Positions 36,237 through 45,100 of a DNA stretch of 49,727 nucleotides are shown here, one piece after another. The notes under the pieces were generated by a model. The model did not search any database, had not been told where the DNA came from, and saw only the letters and a list, made by a program, of their open reading frames with translations. Each line of letters starts with the position of its first letter. Positions within the stretch are counted from its first letter, which is position 1. A program made the position numbers and the translations under genes. The DNA lies in the NCBI GenBank assembly GCA_938002085.1, contig CALLAT010000156.1, positions 1 to 49,727 of the forward strand. The letters run 5' to 3'. Origin of the DNA: an uncultured Pseudanabaenaceae cyanobacterium. GTDB lineage: Bacteria > Cyanobacteriota > Cyanobacteriia > PCC-9006 > JAAUQQ01.

Positions 36237-37463
36237 ATGCCCTCTTTTGTCCTAAGTCTCGCGCTGTTGCTGTTGGTCTTGTTAACGCTACTGGCAGTGA
36301 GCAATCGAGAGCTGATTGCGCTGACGTTTTTAGGATTCTCTACGGTTGCTTTGCCCCTGTCCATTTGGATTTTGGGGGCGATCGCCCTAGGTTTTCTATT
36401 GGGCCTTTGGATTTTGCTGCTGTTTCGTTTGGGCGCGACGGGCTTGGGCTCGGGAAGCGGTGCCCCAGCCTGGGGGCGGCAGCGGGCGAATTATGGCCCT
36501 GAAGATTTTGCAGTGGTTGATGAACGCTTTGCAGAAGGGGGCGATCGCGACGATGACGGTCGTTACCGTGACAATCGCTATGACGATGTTTATGGACAGG
36601 GCCAATATCAGCCTGATGTGACTGCTTCCCAGAGCAGCAACCGGGGCTATGCAACAGATCGGTATCCGGCTGACTCACCCTCGAATCGCTATGGCAACGA
36701 TGGCTATGGTGAGTCAGATGGCTATGGGACGGACCGCTATGGGCGCGGGGAAAGCGACTACTACGGCACAGAGCAGCAGTCCTATGGCGACCCCCAAGAT
36801 CGGTTCTCGGCGGCTTCAGGCTATGAGTCTTCCGCCAATGGGGCGGTTAGCAGTGATGCTCAGAATCGCAATCAACCGCCTGAGCCGCCCCAGACGACCT
36901 TGCAGTCCTCTAGCTCTACGATGGACCCCACCGTCCCTGCGGATTGGGATGACCAATACCGAGAGGATTGGACTCAAGAAGAGCTGGTGGCGGAGCCCAT
37001 CCTGCGCAATGAAGGAACCGCCCCAAAGCTGAAGCGTTGGTTAAGTCAGCCGGGCGAGGGACGTCCGAAGTTGAATTTGGGCGGATTTGGCTTGGGGGGA
37101 GCTACGGAATCTGGCAAGGGTGAGCCAAGCCTTGGTCAATCTGCCGATTCAGGGCGATCGCCTGCGGAGCCTGGCGAGGTGACTGACTGGCAAGGGGCTC
37201 GTTCAGGCGATCGCAATGATGATGGCTCATCAGCCTATGGCAATGAGAGCCAGGGCCGCGGCGAGGTTTACGATGCGGACTATCGCGTCGTGCGTCAACC
37301 TGAAGGCAGAGCTGAATCCTCGCCTCGTTCTGAACCTTCACCCCAACGAGAAGCTCCGACAGACAAAGCAGCTCAAGAATCTAAGCGCGACTCCTCTGAA
37401 AGCTCACCCAGCAATCGCCCCAAAAAATCCGAGTGGGATATTGAGTCAGACCTGGATTGGTAA
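36237..37463 (+). CDS. LapA/DUF1049-like membrane protein with disordered tail
   Basis: Residues 1-65 hold two membrane helices (VLSLALLLLVLLTLLAVSNR, LSIWILGAIALGFLLGLWIL) separated by ELIALTFLGFSTVALP, matching the LapA/DUF1049 layout. Residues 66-408 are low-complexity and predicted to be disordered: first Tyr/Gly/Asp/Arg-rich (RYRDNRYDDVYGQGQYQPD; GYGESDGYGTDRYGRGESDY), then Gly/Glu/Ser-rich, ending KKSEWDIESDLDW. E. coli LapA with LapB controls lipopolysaccharide synthesis, but cyanobacterial members with long tails have no known role. The gene resembles ycf66 in this window in its plan of short membrane anchor and long tail. Confidence 0.8.
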   Translation: MPSFVLSLALLLLVLLTLLAVSNRELIALTFLGFSTVALPLSIWILGAIALGFLLGLWILLLFRLGATGLGSGSGAPAWGRQRANYGPEDFAVVDERFAEGGDRDDDGRYRDNRYDDVYGQGQYQPDVTASQSSNRGYATDRYPADSPSNRYGNDGYGESDGYGTDRYGRGESDYYGTEQQSYGDPQDRFSAASGYESSANGAVSSDAQNRNQPPEPPQTTLQSSSSTMDPTVPADWDDQYREDWTQEELVAEPILRNEGTAPKLKRWLSQPGEGRPKLNLGGFGLGGATESGKGEPSLGQSADSGRSPAEPGEVTDWQGARSGDRNDDGSSAYGNESQGRGEVYDADYRVVRQPEGRAESSPRSEPSPQREAPTDKAAQESKRDSSESSPSNRPKKSEWDIESDLDW

Positions 37464-37489
37464 AGCGTTGAACCTAACGAATGCTCCAA

Positions 37490-37528
37490 CAAGAAAGGCT
37501 GAGGTCTAGAAAACCTCAGCCTTTCTTG
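37490..37528. terminator. Bidirectional terminator between convergent genes
   Basis: A perfect 16-bp stem, 37,490-37,505 with 37,513-37,528 (arm CAAGAAAGGCTGAGGT), has a 7-base loop. It lies between the LapA-like gene (+) and hemH (-). Confidence 0.85.
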
Positions 37529-37582
37529 CAATGGGTTATTTGTGACGAAACCCTGGCTATGCCAAAGTTCTAAGTCACAGTT

Positions 37583-38746
37583 CTACATCACGCCCAAGGA
37601 ATGGAGTAGACCGCGACCGCTAATCATCTCAATTAGCAGGGCAAAGAATCCCACCATAGCCAAACGACCATTCCACACTTCCGCAGCGGTGGTTAGTCCC
37701 CATTCCCACTTCTCTTGGGGGTAAAGCTTAGTTAGCTCAGGAGGATGATAGGTCTCTGCCAGGGTGATTTGGGGAGAATCCAAAGACTCGGTCACCATAT
37801 CCGCCATATCTTGGATAAACAGGGGGTCGGTGTTGAGGGCAGGAACGCGGTGGAAACCATGAATACCGGCTTCTTCAGCCACTTCCCGGTATTCCATATC
37901 GATCTCTTCAAGTGTCTCGATATGCTCGGAGACAAAGCTAATAGGGACGACGACAAGGTCTTTGACGCCCTCTTCTGCCAGTTCGGCGATCGCATCCTGG
38001 GTGTAGGGCTCTAGCCAATCGATTGGGCCGACCCGGCTTTGATAAGCCAACGTATGCTCATTGCTGCGGTTCAGGGTCTGCATAATCTTGACGACGCAGT
38101 CCTGAATTTCCTTCTGATAAGGATCCCCTGCCTCTTCGACGTAGCTAACTGGAACGCCATGGGCAGAGAAGAACACCCGAGCCTGATCAGGCTCAGGTAA
38201 CTTATCCAGCTCTCGCTCAATAAGGCCCGCCATGGCTTTGAGATAGCCAGGCCGTTCATACCAAGAAGGAATAACGGTGTAGTCAATCGCGTTGAAGGCA
38301 GGATCACTCTCTTGGATACGCTCCAGTTCACGGAAGCTGGAACCGCTGGTACTAATGGAGAAATGGGGGTAAAGCGGCAGAATAACGAGCTTGCTAATCC
38401 CGTCCTTCTTGATTTGAGCGACCGCTTCTTCTGAGAAGGGATTCCAATACCGCATGCCAATGTAAACCTTGGCATCTACACCACGCTCATTCAAGACCTG
38501 CTTCAGGCCATTCGCTTGCTCTTGGGTGATGCGGAGTTGAGGAGACCCGCCACCAATTTGCTTATAGCCTTCCTGGGATTTCTTGTAGCGAAGCGTAGAA
38601 ATCAGCCAAGCAACAGGCTTTTGTAGAGCCGGAGAGGGAAGGCGGATAATCTCGGGATCTGAGAAGAGATTGAACAGGAAGGGGCGAACATCCTCCAGTT
38701 TCTCCGGTCCACCAAGATTTAAAAGTAAAACCCCTACGCCACCCAT
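37583..38746 (-). CDS. hemH: Ferrochelatase with C-terminal chlorophyll-binding (CAB) segment
   Basis: The 387-residue protein is a full ferrochelatase: [20 protein letters not shown] at the N-terminus, [31 protein letters not shown], the active-site His in [16 protein letters not shown] (about residue 195) and the Glu in [20 protein letters not shown] (about 272). It inserts iron into protoporphyrin IX to make heme. About 40 extra C-terminal residues carry [20 protein letters not shown], the membrane helix of high-light-inducible/CAB proteins with the ExxNGRxAMxGF chlorophyll-binding motif, found in cyanobacterial and plastid type II ferrochelatases. That segment links heme supply to chlorophyll and affects dimer formation. 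The ATG at 38,746 fits the family start. Confidence 0.96.
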   Translation of the reverse strand: MGGVGVLLLNLGGPEKLEDVRPFLFNLFSDPEIIRLPSPALQKPVAWLISTLRYKKSQEGYKQIGGGSPQLRITQEQANGLKQVLNERGVDAKVYIGMRYWNPFSEEAVAQIKKDGISKLVILPLYPHFSISTSGSSFRELERIQESDPAFNAIDYTVIPSWYERPGYLKAMAGLIERELDKLPEPDQARVFFSAHGVPVSYVEEAGDPYQKEIQDCVVKIMQTLNRSNEHTLAYQSRVGPIDWLEPYTQDAIAELAEEGVKDLVVVPISFVSEHIETLEEIDMEYREVAEEAGIHGFHRVPALNTDPLFIQDMADMVTESLDSPQITLAETYHPPELTKLYPQEKWEWGLTTAAEVWNGRLAMVGFFALLIEMISGRGLLHSLGVM

Positions 38747-39136
38747 ACAGTTCCTCTAGTCCGTTAGATCGCTTATCGGTCTGTTAAAGATGGTAACAAA
38801 ACAGGGTCAATCATCATAACTTTTCGCAACAGGCAGATTCGGCTGATTCATGCAGTCGTTTGGGTTACAGTCCATCGCGACGAAGGAATTAAATTCGTTG
38901 GCTGCTAAAAGCCTGTTATGTCTGCTTTTGAGCCATTCTGTCAATTTGAAGTGATTAAGTGATAATGGGAGCGATTTTTTCTGTTGCCTGGGCGCCTAGC
39001 GACCGGGGAAACGGCGAGGATGACCGAGCATGGCAGAGGGCCATTGGATTTGTGAGCTGCTCCCAGGGCTTCAGCAGTCGTGACTTGCTCGGTCTTGCCA
39101 ATGGCCATTGCGATCGCTTATTTCATCCCTACTGTT
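38747..39136. other. Divergent region between hemH and the recombinase gene
   Basis: About 390 bases hold no recognised gene. No tRNA, direct-repeat attachment site or insertion-sequence end was found beside the recombinase. Confidence 0.35.
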
Positions 39137-40342
39137 ATGCCACCTGCCCTGACAAAAGCTGAAGCTGCGAAATTTGAGGCTCAGCTCGTTGCCATAAATC
39201 ACCGCCTCAAAGTGGCCCAGCTGGGGCTCCAATTGGAGAAGCGAGGAGGGCGGCTGGCATTGCGAGGGACCCTCCCCCCCAAGCCTGGCAGTACGAAAAC
39301 GAAGCCCTATCAGCAGCGGATTAGCTTGCAACTCCCTCCAAACTTGGGCGGGCTGAAGCAGGCGGAGCGGGAGGCCAAGGTGGTGGCCGCCCAGTTAATT
39401 ACCGAGACCTTTGACTGGGAGAAATACCAGATTTGGCGAGGGCGAGAGCGGCTGGATGCAGAGTCCCTCTCCCAGCAGATCAAGGGCTATGAGCGACATT
39501 TTTTCCAACAGCCAGAGCGACAGGAGTCGCTGGCTTCGACCCAGACGACTTGGGAGAGTACTTACCAGCCTTATCTTCGCAAGCTGGAGGCTCTGGCCAA
39601 TGGCAGCAGCAAGTTGACCCTTTCAGACGCCATTTGTCTAACGGTGGAGTCATTTCCCCTTAACGCCCGGGCGAGGCAGATTTGCTGTACGGCCCTAGCG
39701 GCCTTCGCGGAGTTCTTAGAACTGGAGCTACCGGAAGACTTTAAATCGCGAGGGGGTCACTACAGCGCAGCCAAGGTGAAGCGAAGAGACCTGCCCACGG
39801 ATGAGGAGATTTTGGCAGTCTATGACTTGATCCCCAATGATGGCTGGAAATTTGTTTATGGGGTGATGGCAACCTACGGGCTTCGCAACCATGAGGTTTT
39901 CTTTTGTGACTACAGCCTACTGAAAACTGGGGGGGCTTCAGATAGCATTACTGTGCTTGATACCACCAAGACCGGTGAGCATGAGGTTTGGCCGTTTAAC
40001 CCCGATTGGATTGATAAATTCGATCTACGGAATGTGCGCATGCCCAAGGTCAATACTGATTTGGATAAGACCACGCTGCAGCGCATTGGTCAGCAGGTGA
40101 CCCGGCAGTTCAAACGCTATGAGATTCCCTTCTCTCCCTACGATCTGCGCCATGCCTGGGCGGTGCGAACGATTCATGTGGGCTTGCCAGATACGGTCTC
40201 AGCCAAGATGATGGGCCACTCAGTGGCGATTCACACCCGTACTTATCACAAGTGGATTACGCGGCGAGATCAGCAGGCAGCAGTGGATGCTGCCTTGCGT
40301 CGCAGTAGTTTAGGTCAGACAGCTGATTCTGCAACGGGTTAA
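39137..40342 (+). CDS. Orphan tyrosine recombinase/site-specific integrase
   Basis: From ATG at 39,137 (MPPALTKAEAAKFEAQL) the product is 401 residues; in-frame ATG at 39,101 is possible. The N-terminal half resembles an arm-binding region (LQLEKRGGRLALRGTLPPKP, AEREAKVVAAQLI). The catalytic half shows the first Arg in TYGLRNHEVF, YDLRHAWAVRT for the HxxR box (with Tyr in place of His, a variant seen in other integrases), MGHS, and the nucleophile Tyr in HTRTYHKW. Tyrosine recombinases cut and rejoin DNA at specific sites. No excisionase, phage or transposon genes flank it, so it may be a resident chromosomal recombinase or the relic of an element. Confidence 0.85.
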   Translation: MPPALTKAEAAKFEAQLVAINHRLKVAQLGLQLEKRGGRLALRGTLPPKPGSTKTKPYQQRISLQLPPNLGGLKQAEREAKVVAAQLITETFDWEKYQIWRGRERLDAESLSQQIKGYERHFFQQPERQESLASTQTTWESTYQPYLRKLEALANGSSKLTLSDAICLTVESFPLNARARQICCTALAAFAEFLELELPEDFKSRGGHYSAAKVKRRDLPTDEEILAVYDLIPNDGWKFVYGVMATYGLRNHEVFFCDYSLLKTGGASDSITVLDTTKTGEHEVWPFNPDWIDKFDLRNVRMPKVNTDLDKTTLQRIGQQVTRQFKRYEIPFSPYDLRHAWAVRTIHVGLPDTVSAKMMGHSVAIHTRTYHKWITRRDQQAAVDAALRRSSLGQTADSATG

Positions 40343-40693
40343 TTTCAGCTGCAATTTGAGCTCGACAAATTGCCCCCCTGCTCGACGGAACGCTTCAGAT
40401 TCAAACCTGAACTCCGCTGAAGCGGACTAAGCTCCCTCGAGAAGGCTGTTTAACCGTTTGGGCGAGGGAATATTTCTTCGCGATGAAGTTTCCCTCACAG
40501 TAGCGAAGCCAAGCGAGCTGTCAATTGGTCGAATTCAAGACCCAATCTAGGTGATTTTGACTCGCGGTTTGGATTGGAATATTTCAGATTTTTCGTCTAA
40601 AGAGTTACGAACAAATCCACCAGCTTTAAGTGTAAGTACTTATTCTGCTTGTAGACTTAATTGAGACTCTATCTATTAGGTGTACGCAAGGTC
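40343..40693. repeat. Intergenic region with repeat related to 26,290-26,360
   Basis: The hairpin ACTCCGCTGAAGCGGACT (40,411-40,428) resembles the AGTCCGTTGAAACGGACT hairpin at 26,295, and TCCCTCG (40,433-40,439) can pair with CGAGGGA (40,463-40,469). The remainder is AT-rich and should hold the promoter of the gene at 40,694. Confidence 0.45.
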
Positions 40694-42187
40694 ATGGTCG
40701 TTAAGTCTTCCCCGTCTCAATGGGCGCTGCAGAAGCAATTTCGCGACTATCTTTGCCAGGCTTTTTCTGCTTTAAATGCAAATATTAGCTCTGACGTTTG
40801 TGAGGAGATAACTCTACCCATCCAACAATCGATGGTGGGTCCCTGGCGCTTTTTTCATACTCTGCCTCACTGCATGACAGTAGGGGGTATGTCAGTGAGC
40901 GATATGACCACAGGGGAGCCACCTGATGGTCATGAGGGAGACCCAATCGAAATGCTGGCGGGGGCATTTCACGATGTGGTTTATGTGCAGGTGGATGCAG
41001 GTATTCCCTTCAATTTAACCAACTGTATTAGCCCAGTCGTTGAGCAAATTGGGGAAGTTCTGACGTTGCGACAGCAGCTGCCCAGTGAGCCTAATGTTGC
41101 CTGGTTGCTGCCGCTGTTTGGCTTTGCTCCGGGACAGCTTTTGAGTCCTAGGACGGGGCAAAATGAATTCCTGAGTGCGCTGGTAGCGGTGAAGTTGTTG
41201 GAGCCTTACCTGGAACAGGAGATCTTGCTGGCGATCGCCGTCTGTATTGAAGCGACGATCCCGTTTCGCACTGCTCCCCAGCCGGGGGGCCTGCCAGAGG
41301 CAACGCTCCAACGATTGCGACGGATTTGTCAGGAGCAGGGCTTGGCAGTTGCCGAGGCAGAGCAGGTGGCGATGGTGCGCCGGGCGGTGCGGGTGGCCAA
41401 CCGCGATGTGATGAGTTTTGCGGGGGCTAGTGCGGCTCATTTCTTAGCAGATACCTGGAACTTACTCCCTGAGAATCATCAGTTCAGTCCGGGGGGGCTC
41501 CATCGCATCCAGGACTACCGGGAGGTGATTGAAAAGACGGAAGCCTTTTTTCTGAAGCTGGAGCCCAGCTGCATTTTTCGACAATTTCACGGTGAGCCGA
41601 ACGATGAAGCCTATGCCCGGTGGCAGGGGCAGGCCGAGGAAAATTTGGCCGTGGGACGGCTGTATTTGAGCTGCAAGTTGGTGGCGATCGCCTTACTAGA
41701 AGCTGTCGCTTCCCCCTTTGGGCCCCAGACAGCTCTGTCTTTGTTTATGGGTACGTTGCCTGAGTCCACTGGGGGTCCACCGCTGCGGTTAGAACAATTT
41801 TTTCCACCGCCCCATTGGTCGGGGCCAGCTCTGTCTGAAAAAGAGGAGCAGGTGTGGCAATTGCTGTCCCAGGGCCGGGCAGCCAGCAGTCACCAGGGCG
41901 ATGTACTTTATTCGCCCCTGGCGACGTTTGTGCTTCAGTTCCATGGCTTTTCAGCCCTGCCCCAACAGCGCCAGGCTGCCCAGGATTGGTTAGCTGGCAG
42001 TTTGCCTTGCAACCAGTTTTTGCAGCATTTTGACACCCAGTTCCTAGCGCTTTTCTTTGAATCGGTTCGTCGCCTGTGGGAGCAACGACAGATGGTGTTC
42101 GATGCCTATTTTCGTCCCCAGGCAGAAACGCCGGTCCAGGTGTCTGCTGGAGGCGCATCGATCAATTTGGCCACTCGGCGGCAGTAG
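40694..42187 (+). CDS. Predicted HD-like metal-dependent protein
   Basis: ATG at 40,694 follows AAGG and gives 497 residues. WRFFHTLPHC (His55, His59) and LAGAFHDVVY (His93, Asp94) follow the pattern of the predicted HD-superfamily hydrolases related to COG4339 (W..yHnl.H ... a.wFHD.vY), so residues about 15-260 should bind a metal and may hydrolyse a phosphate ester. The C-terminal half, with segments such as LSCKLVAIALLEAVASPFGP and LATFVLQFHGFSALPQQRQ, is helical and unrecognised. The substrate is unknown. The last 82 bases overlap, in antisense, the end of the adenylate cyclase fusion gene, which makes a link between the two worth testing. Confidence 0.72.
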   Translation: MVVKSSPSQWALQKQFRDYLCQAFSALNANISSDVCEEITLPIQQSMVGPWRFFHTLPHCMTVGGMSVSDMTTGEPPDGHEGDPIEMLAGAFHDVVYVQVDAGIPFNLTNCISPVVEQIGEVLTLRQQLPSEPNVAWLLPLFGFAPGQLLSPRTGQNEFLSALVAVKLLEPYLEQEILLAIAVCIEATIPFRTAPQPGGLPEATLQRLRRICQEQGLAVAEAEQVAMVRRAVRVANRDVMSFAGASAAHFLADTWNLLPENHQFSPGGLHRIQDYREVIEKTEAFFLKLEPSCIFRQFHGEPNDEAYARWQGQAEENLAVGRLYLSCKLVAIALLEAVASPFGPQTALSLFMGTLPESTGGPPLRLEQFFPPPHWSGPALSEKEEQVWQLLSQGRAASSHQGDVLYSPLATFVLQFHGFSALPQQRQAAQDWLAGSLPCNQFLQHFDTQFLALFFESVRRLWEQRQMVFDAYFRPQAETPVQVSAGGASINLATRRQ

Positions 42188-45100
42188 AGTTTAGCGGGGC
42201 GATCTTTAGGATTCATTGCTTTGACGGCGCGGAAGTGGCCCTGGGCGGCGACAAATTCCCCTGCCTGATAGCAGTGGACACCCGCTTCAAAGTGAAGACG
42301 GGTTTGGATTTTGCGATCGCGACTCTCCGCCCGATCACCATCAAAGACTTCGTAAATGGGCAAGGGCTGATTGCGGCCTTTGACCTGTACTGTATCGAGT
42401 AAGCGAATGTGGAAAGGATGATCTTCCTCTAGTTGCTCTAACACCTGATCGGTTATGAGCATGGAGACACCGTAGAACTTTGTCAGTCCTTCCAGGCGAG
42501 CGGTGAGGTTTACATCGTCGGAAAAAGCATCGCCCTGCATGCGTTGAGCTTCTCCGACAATGCCCACCATCATGGGACCGTAGTGGATGCCAATGCCCAC
42601 CTTGATGGGAGGGAGGGAGGAAGTTGAGCTGGCAGCTTTATTCGCTTGGTTAATTTGCTTGAGCTGTGCGATTCCGGCTGCGATCGCATCCGCAGCACTC
42701 TCGGGGAAAATGGCCATCATGCCATCCCCAAGATATTTGACGATAAAACCTTGATGGCGACGCACTTCTGGGCTAACGCATTGCAAGTAGCTGTTAATGA
42801 AGTCGAAGTTTTCCTGAGGGCTCATGGCTTCGGACAGAGTTGCGAAGCCACGGATATCGCTAAACATCACGGTCATATCACAACTGATTTGATTGCCTAG
42901 GTTGATCTCGGCGATGCTGGACTTATGTAGAAAACGGAGGAAATGAGCAGGGACAAAGCGGCCATAGAGTCGATTGGTCAGGTGGGTTTGGATACGGCTG
43001 CGTAGCTCATCGCTGGAGAAAGGTTTACGCAGGTAGTCGTTGGCCCCGGCCCGAAAGCCTTCGACGACGTCTTGAGCCTGAACCTTGGCAGTCAGCATGA
43101 TGACGGGGAGCTGATAGCTGGGATAGTGCTCCCGGAGCCTGCGGCAAACTTCGTAGCCTGACATGCGCGGCATCATGACTTCGAGGATGACGAGATCGAA
43201 GCTTTCATGGCCCCAGGCAGGATCAAGTAATTTCAAGGCTTCTTCGCCATTAGTTGCAGAGACAACCTGGTAGTTATCTAAGGAGAGCTGTCGGAGTAAA
43301 ACTTCTAGGTTAATGGCATCGTCATCAATGACCAGAATGCGCGCCCTGGGCTTACGACCTGATTTAGAAAAGCTTGTTCCCGTAGCATTATGCAGGCTGT
43401 GGACGTTGGCGAGGAGTGCGGCGGCACGAGCGGCGCTGTCTAAGGGAGTGGGGGTGTGACTGGTGGATTCTTCGTGGGCTTGGGGCTGGACAGCAGTACG
43501 TTGGACGAAGGTGGAGTAGATGATATCTTCAGGGTCTTCAGCTCCTTCAGGCCTGTGGTTCTGATGGCCTAGCGGGAAATCTGTCGCGACCACATTTCCT
43601 AACTCGTCTGGAATCGCCTGGTTGTTAGAGGAATGTTGAATGGCAGTGGTGGGTTGGAGGGCGGTGACGCTGGTGCGCTCTTCCGCAGCATCTCCTTGCG
43701 AAAAAGTTGTATAAGCATTTATGACTGTAGGTGTCTGGCCTGATGCTCCATTTTGGGGGTGAGAGTTCCTGACAACAGCGGATTCGAGGATGGGCAGGGT
43801 GAAGCGGAATTGCGAGCCTTGGCTGGGTCTAGATCGCGCTTCGACTCTACCGCCATGGAGCTCCACCAAGGTTTGTACGATGGTTAAGCCCAGACCAACG
43901 CCACCATAACGATGGCTTGCGCTGCCTGCAGGACGTTGAAAAGCCTGGGCTAGTTGAGTTTGGAGCTCTGGCTTGAGTCCTACGCCGGTGTCGCTGATGG
44001 TGATGGACAGATGACGAAGGGGAGTCTCGTTGCCGAGTTTGGTACTCTGAGCGGCCCGCTGGGCGGCTCGGTGGGTCGCAATTTGAGGGTCGGGTTTAGC
44101 TGAGATTTGCTGGTTGGATTCAGGAACAACAATTTCTGCGAAGATGCTGATCTCCCCATCAGGCGTAAATTTAATGGCATTGTTGACGAGGTGGTAGAAG
44201 ATTTGCTGCACCCGCTGGCTGTCCCCATAGGCGAGGGGGAAAGCGGAAGGAATATCGTTGATGAGCTGTAGCTTTTTCGGCCCTGCAAGGGGGGCACAAA
44301 GGGCTAAGACATGCTGGGAGACCCGATGGAGATCGATGCCGGAGCAACTGAGTCTGAGGCTGTCGTTTTTAGCTTTGGAGAGGTCGAGGAGGTCGTTGAC
44401 AAGGGTGGTCAGACGGCGAGCACTAAAGATAATCAGTTCGATCGCCGCTTGACGCGAGGCATCTTGTTGGGCGTGGTTTGTGGAGGCATTTGGCTTTCCC
44501 AAATGGCCATTTTCGGGGTGAGAAGCTTGGGCTTGGAGGGATTCGGCTAGGCCCAAAATTCCTGATAGTGGGATTCGCAACTCTTGACTGGTGGTCGCGA
44601 GGAACTCATCTTTAAATCGGTCTAGCTCTTCGAGGCGACTCTTCTCATCGCTAAGGGCTTGGTTGCGCTGTTGGAGCTGACGCTTTTGCCCTTCAAGTTG
44701 GCGGAAATTGTCTTGCAAATAGCCGCTCATCCAGTCGAAGGAGCGGGCCAGCTCTCCGAGTTCGTCGCTGCGTTTGTTAGAGAGTCCATCGGAGAGATCA
44801 AGCTGCCAGTTGCCCTGGCCCAGGGCCTGGGTGGCACGGTTGAGATGACGCACAGGGCGGGTAATCCATTGGGCGAGCCAGCGACAGAGCAGTAGGGACA
44901 GTAACAAGAGTCCAAGACAAAGAATGAGGAGCTGTCGCTGCTGGCCGTGAATGGGGCTGAGGATGCTGGCTTCGGGCAGGGCGATCGCGATCAGCCAATT
45001 TGCACCTTCGTAGGGTTGATAGCTGAGGGTTTGGCCGCGTATGGCCTTGCCGTCATCCATGTTGAAGCTGAAGGGTTGGGCTTCGTTGGGGAAGGTACCG

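Noticed and set aside
39137..40342. Integrase as part of a prophage or genomic island
   Set aside because: Neighbours are hemH and an HD-like gene, with no phage, excisionase, transposase or tRNA target and no visible flanking direct repeats.
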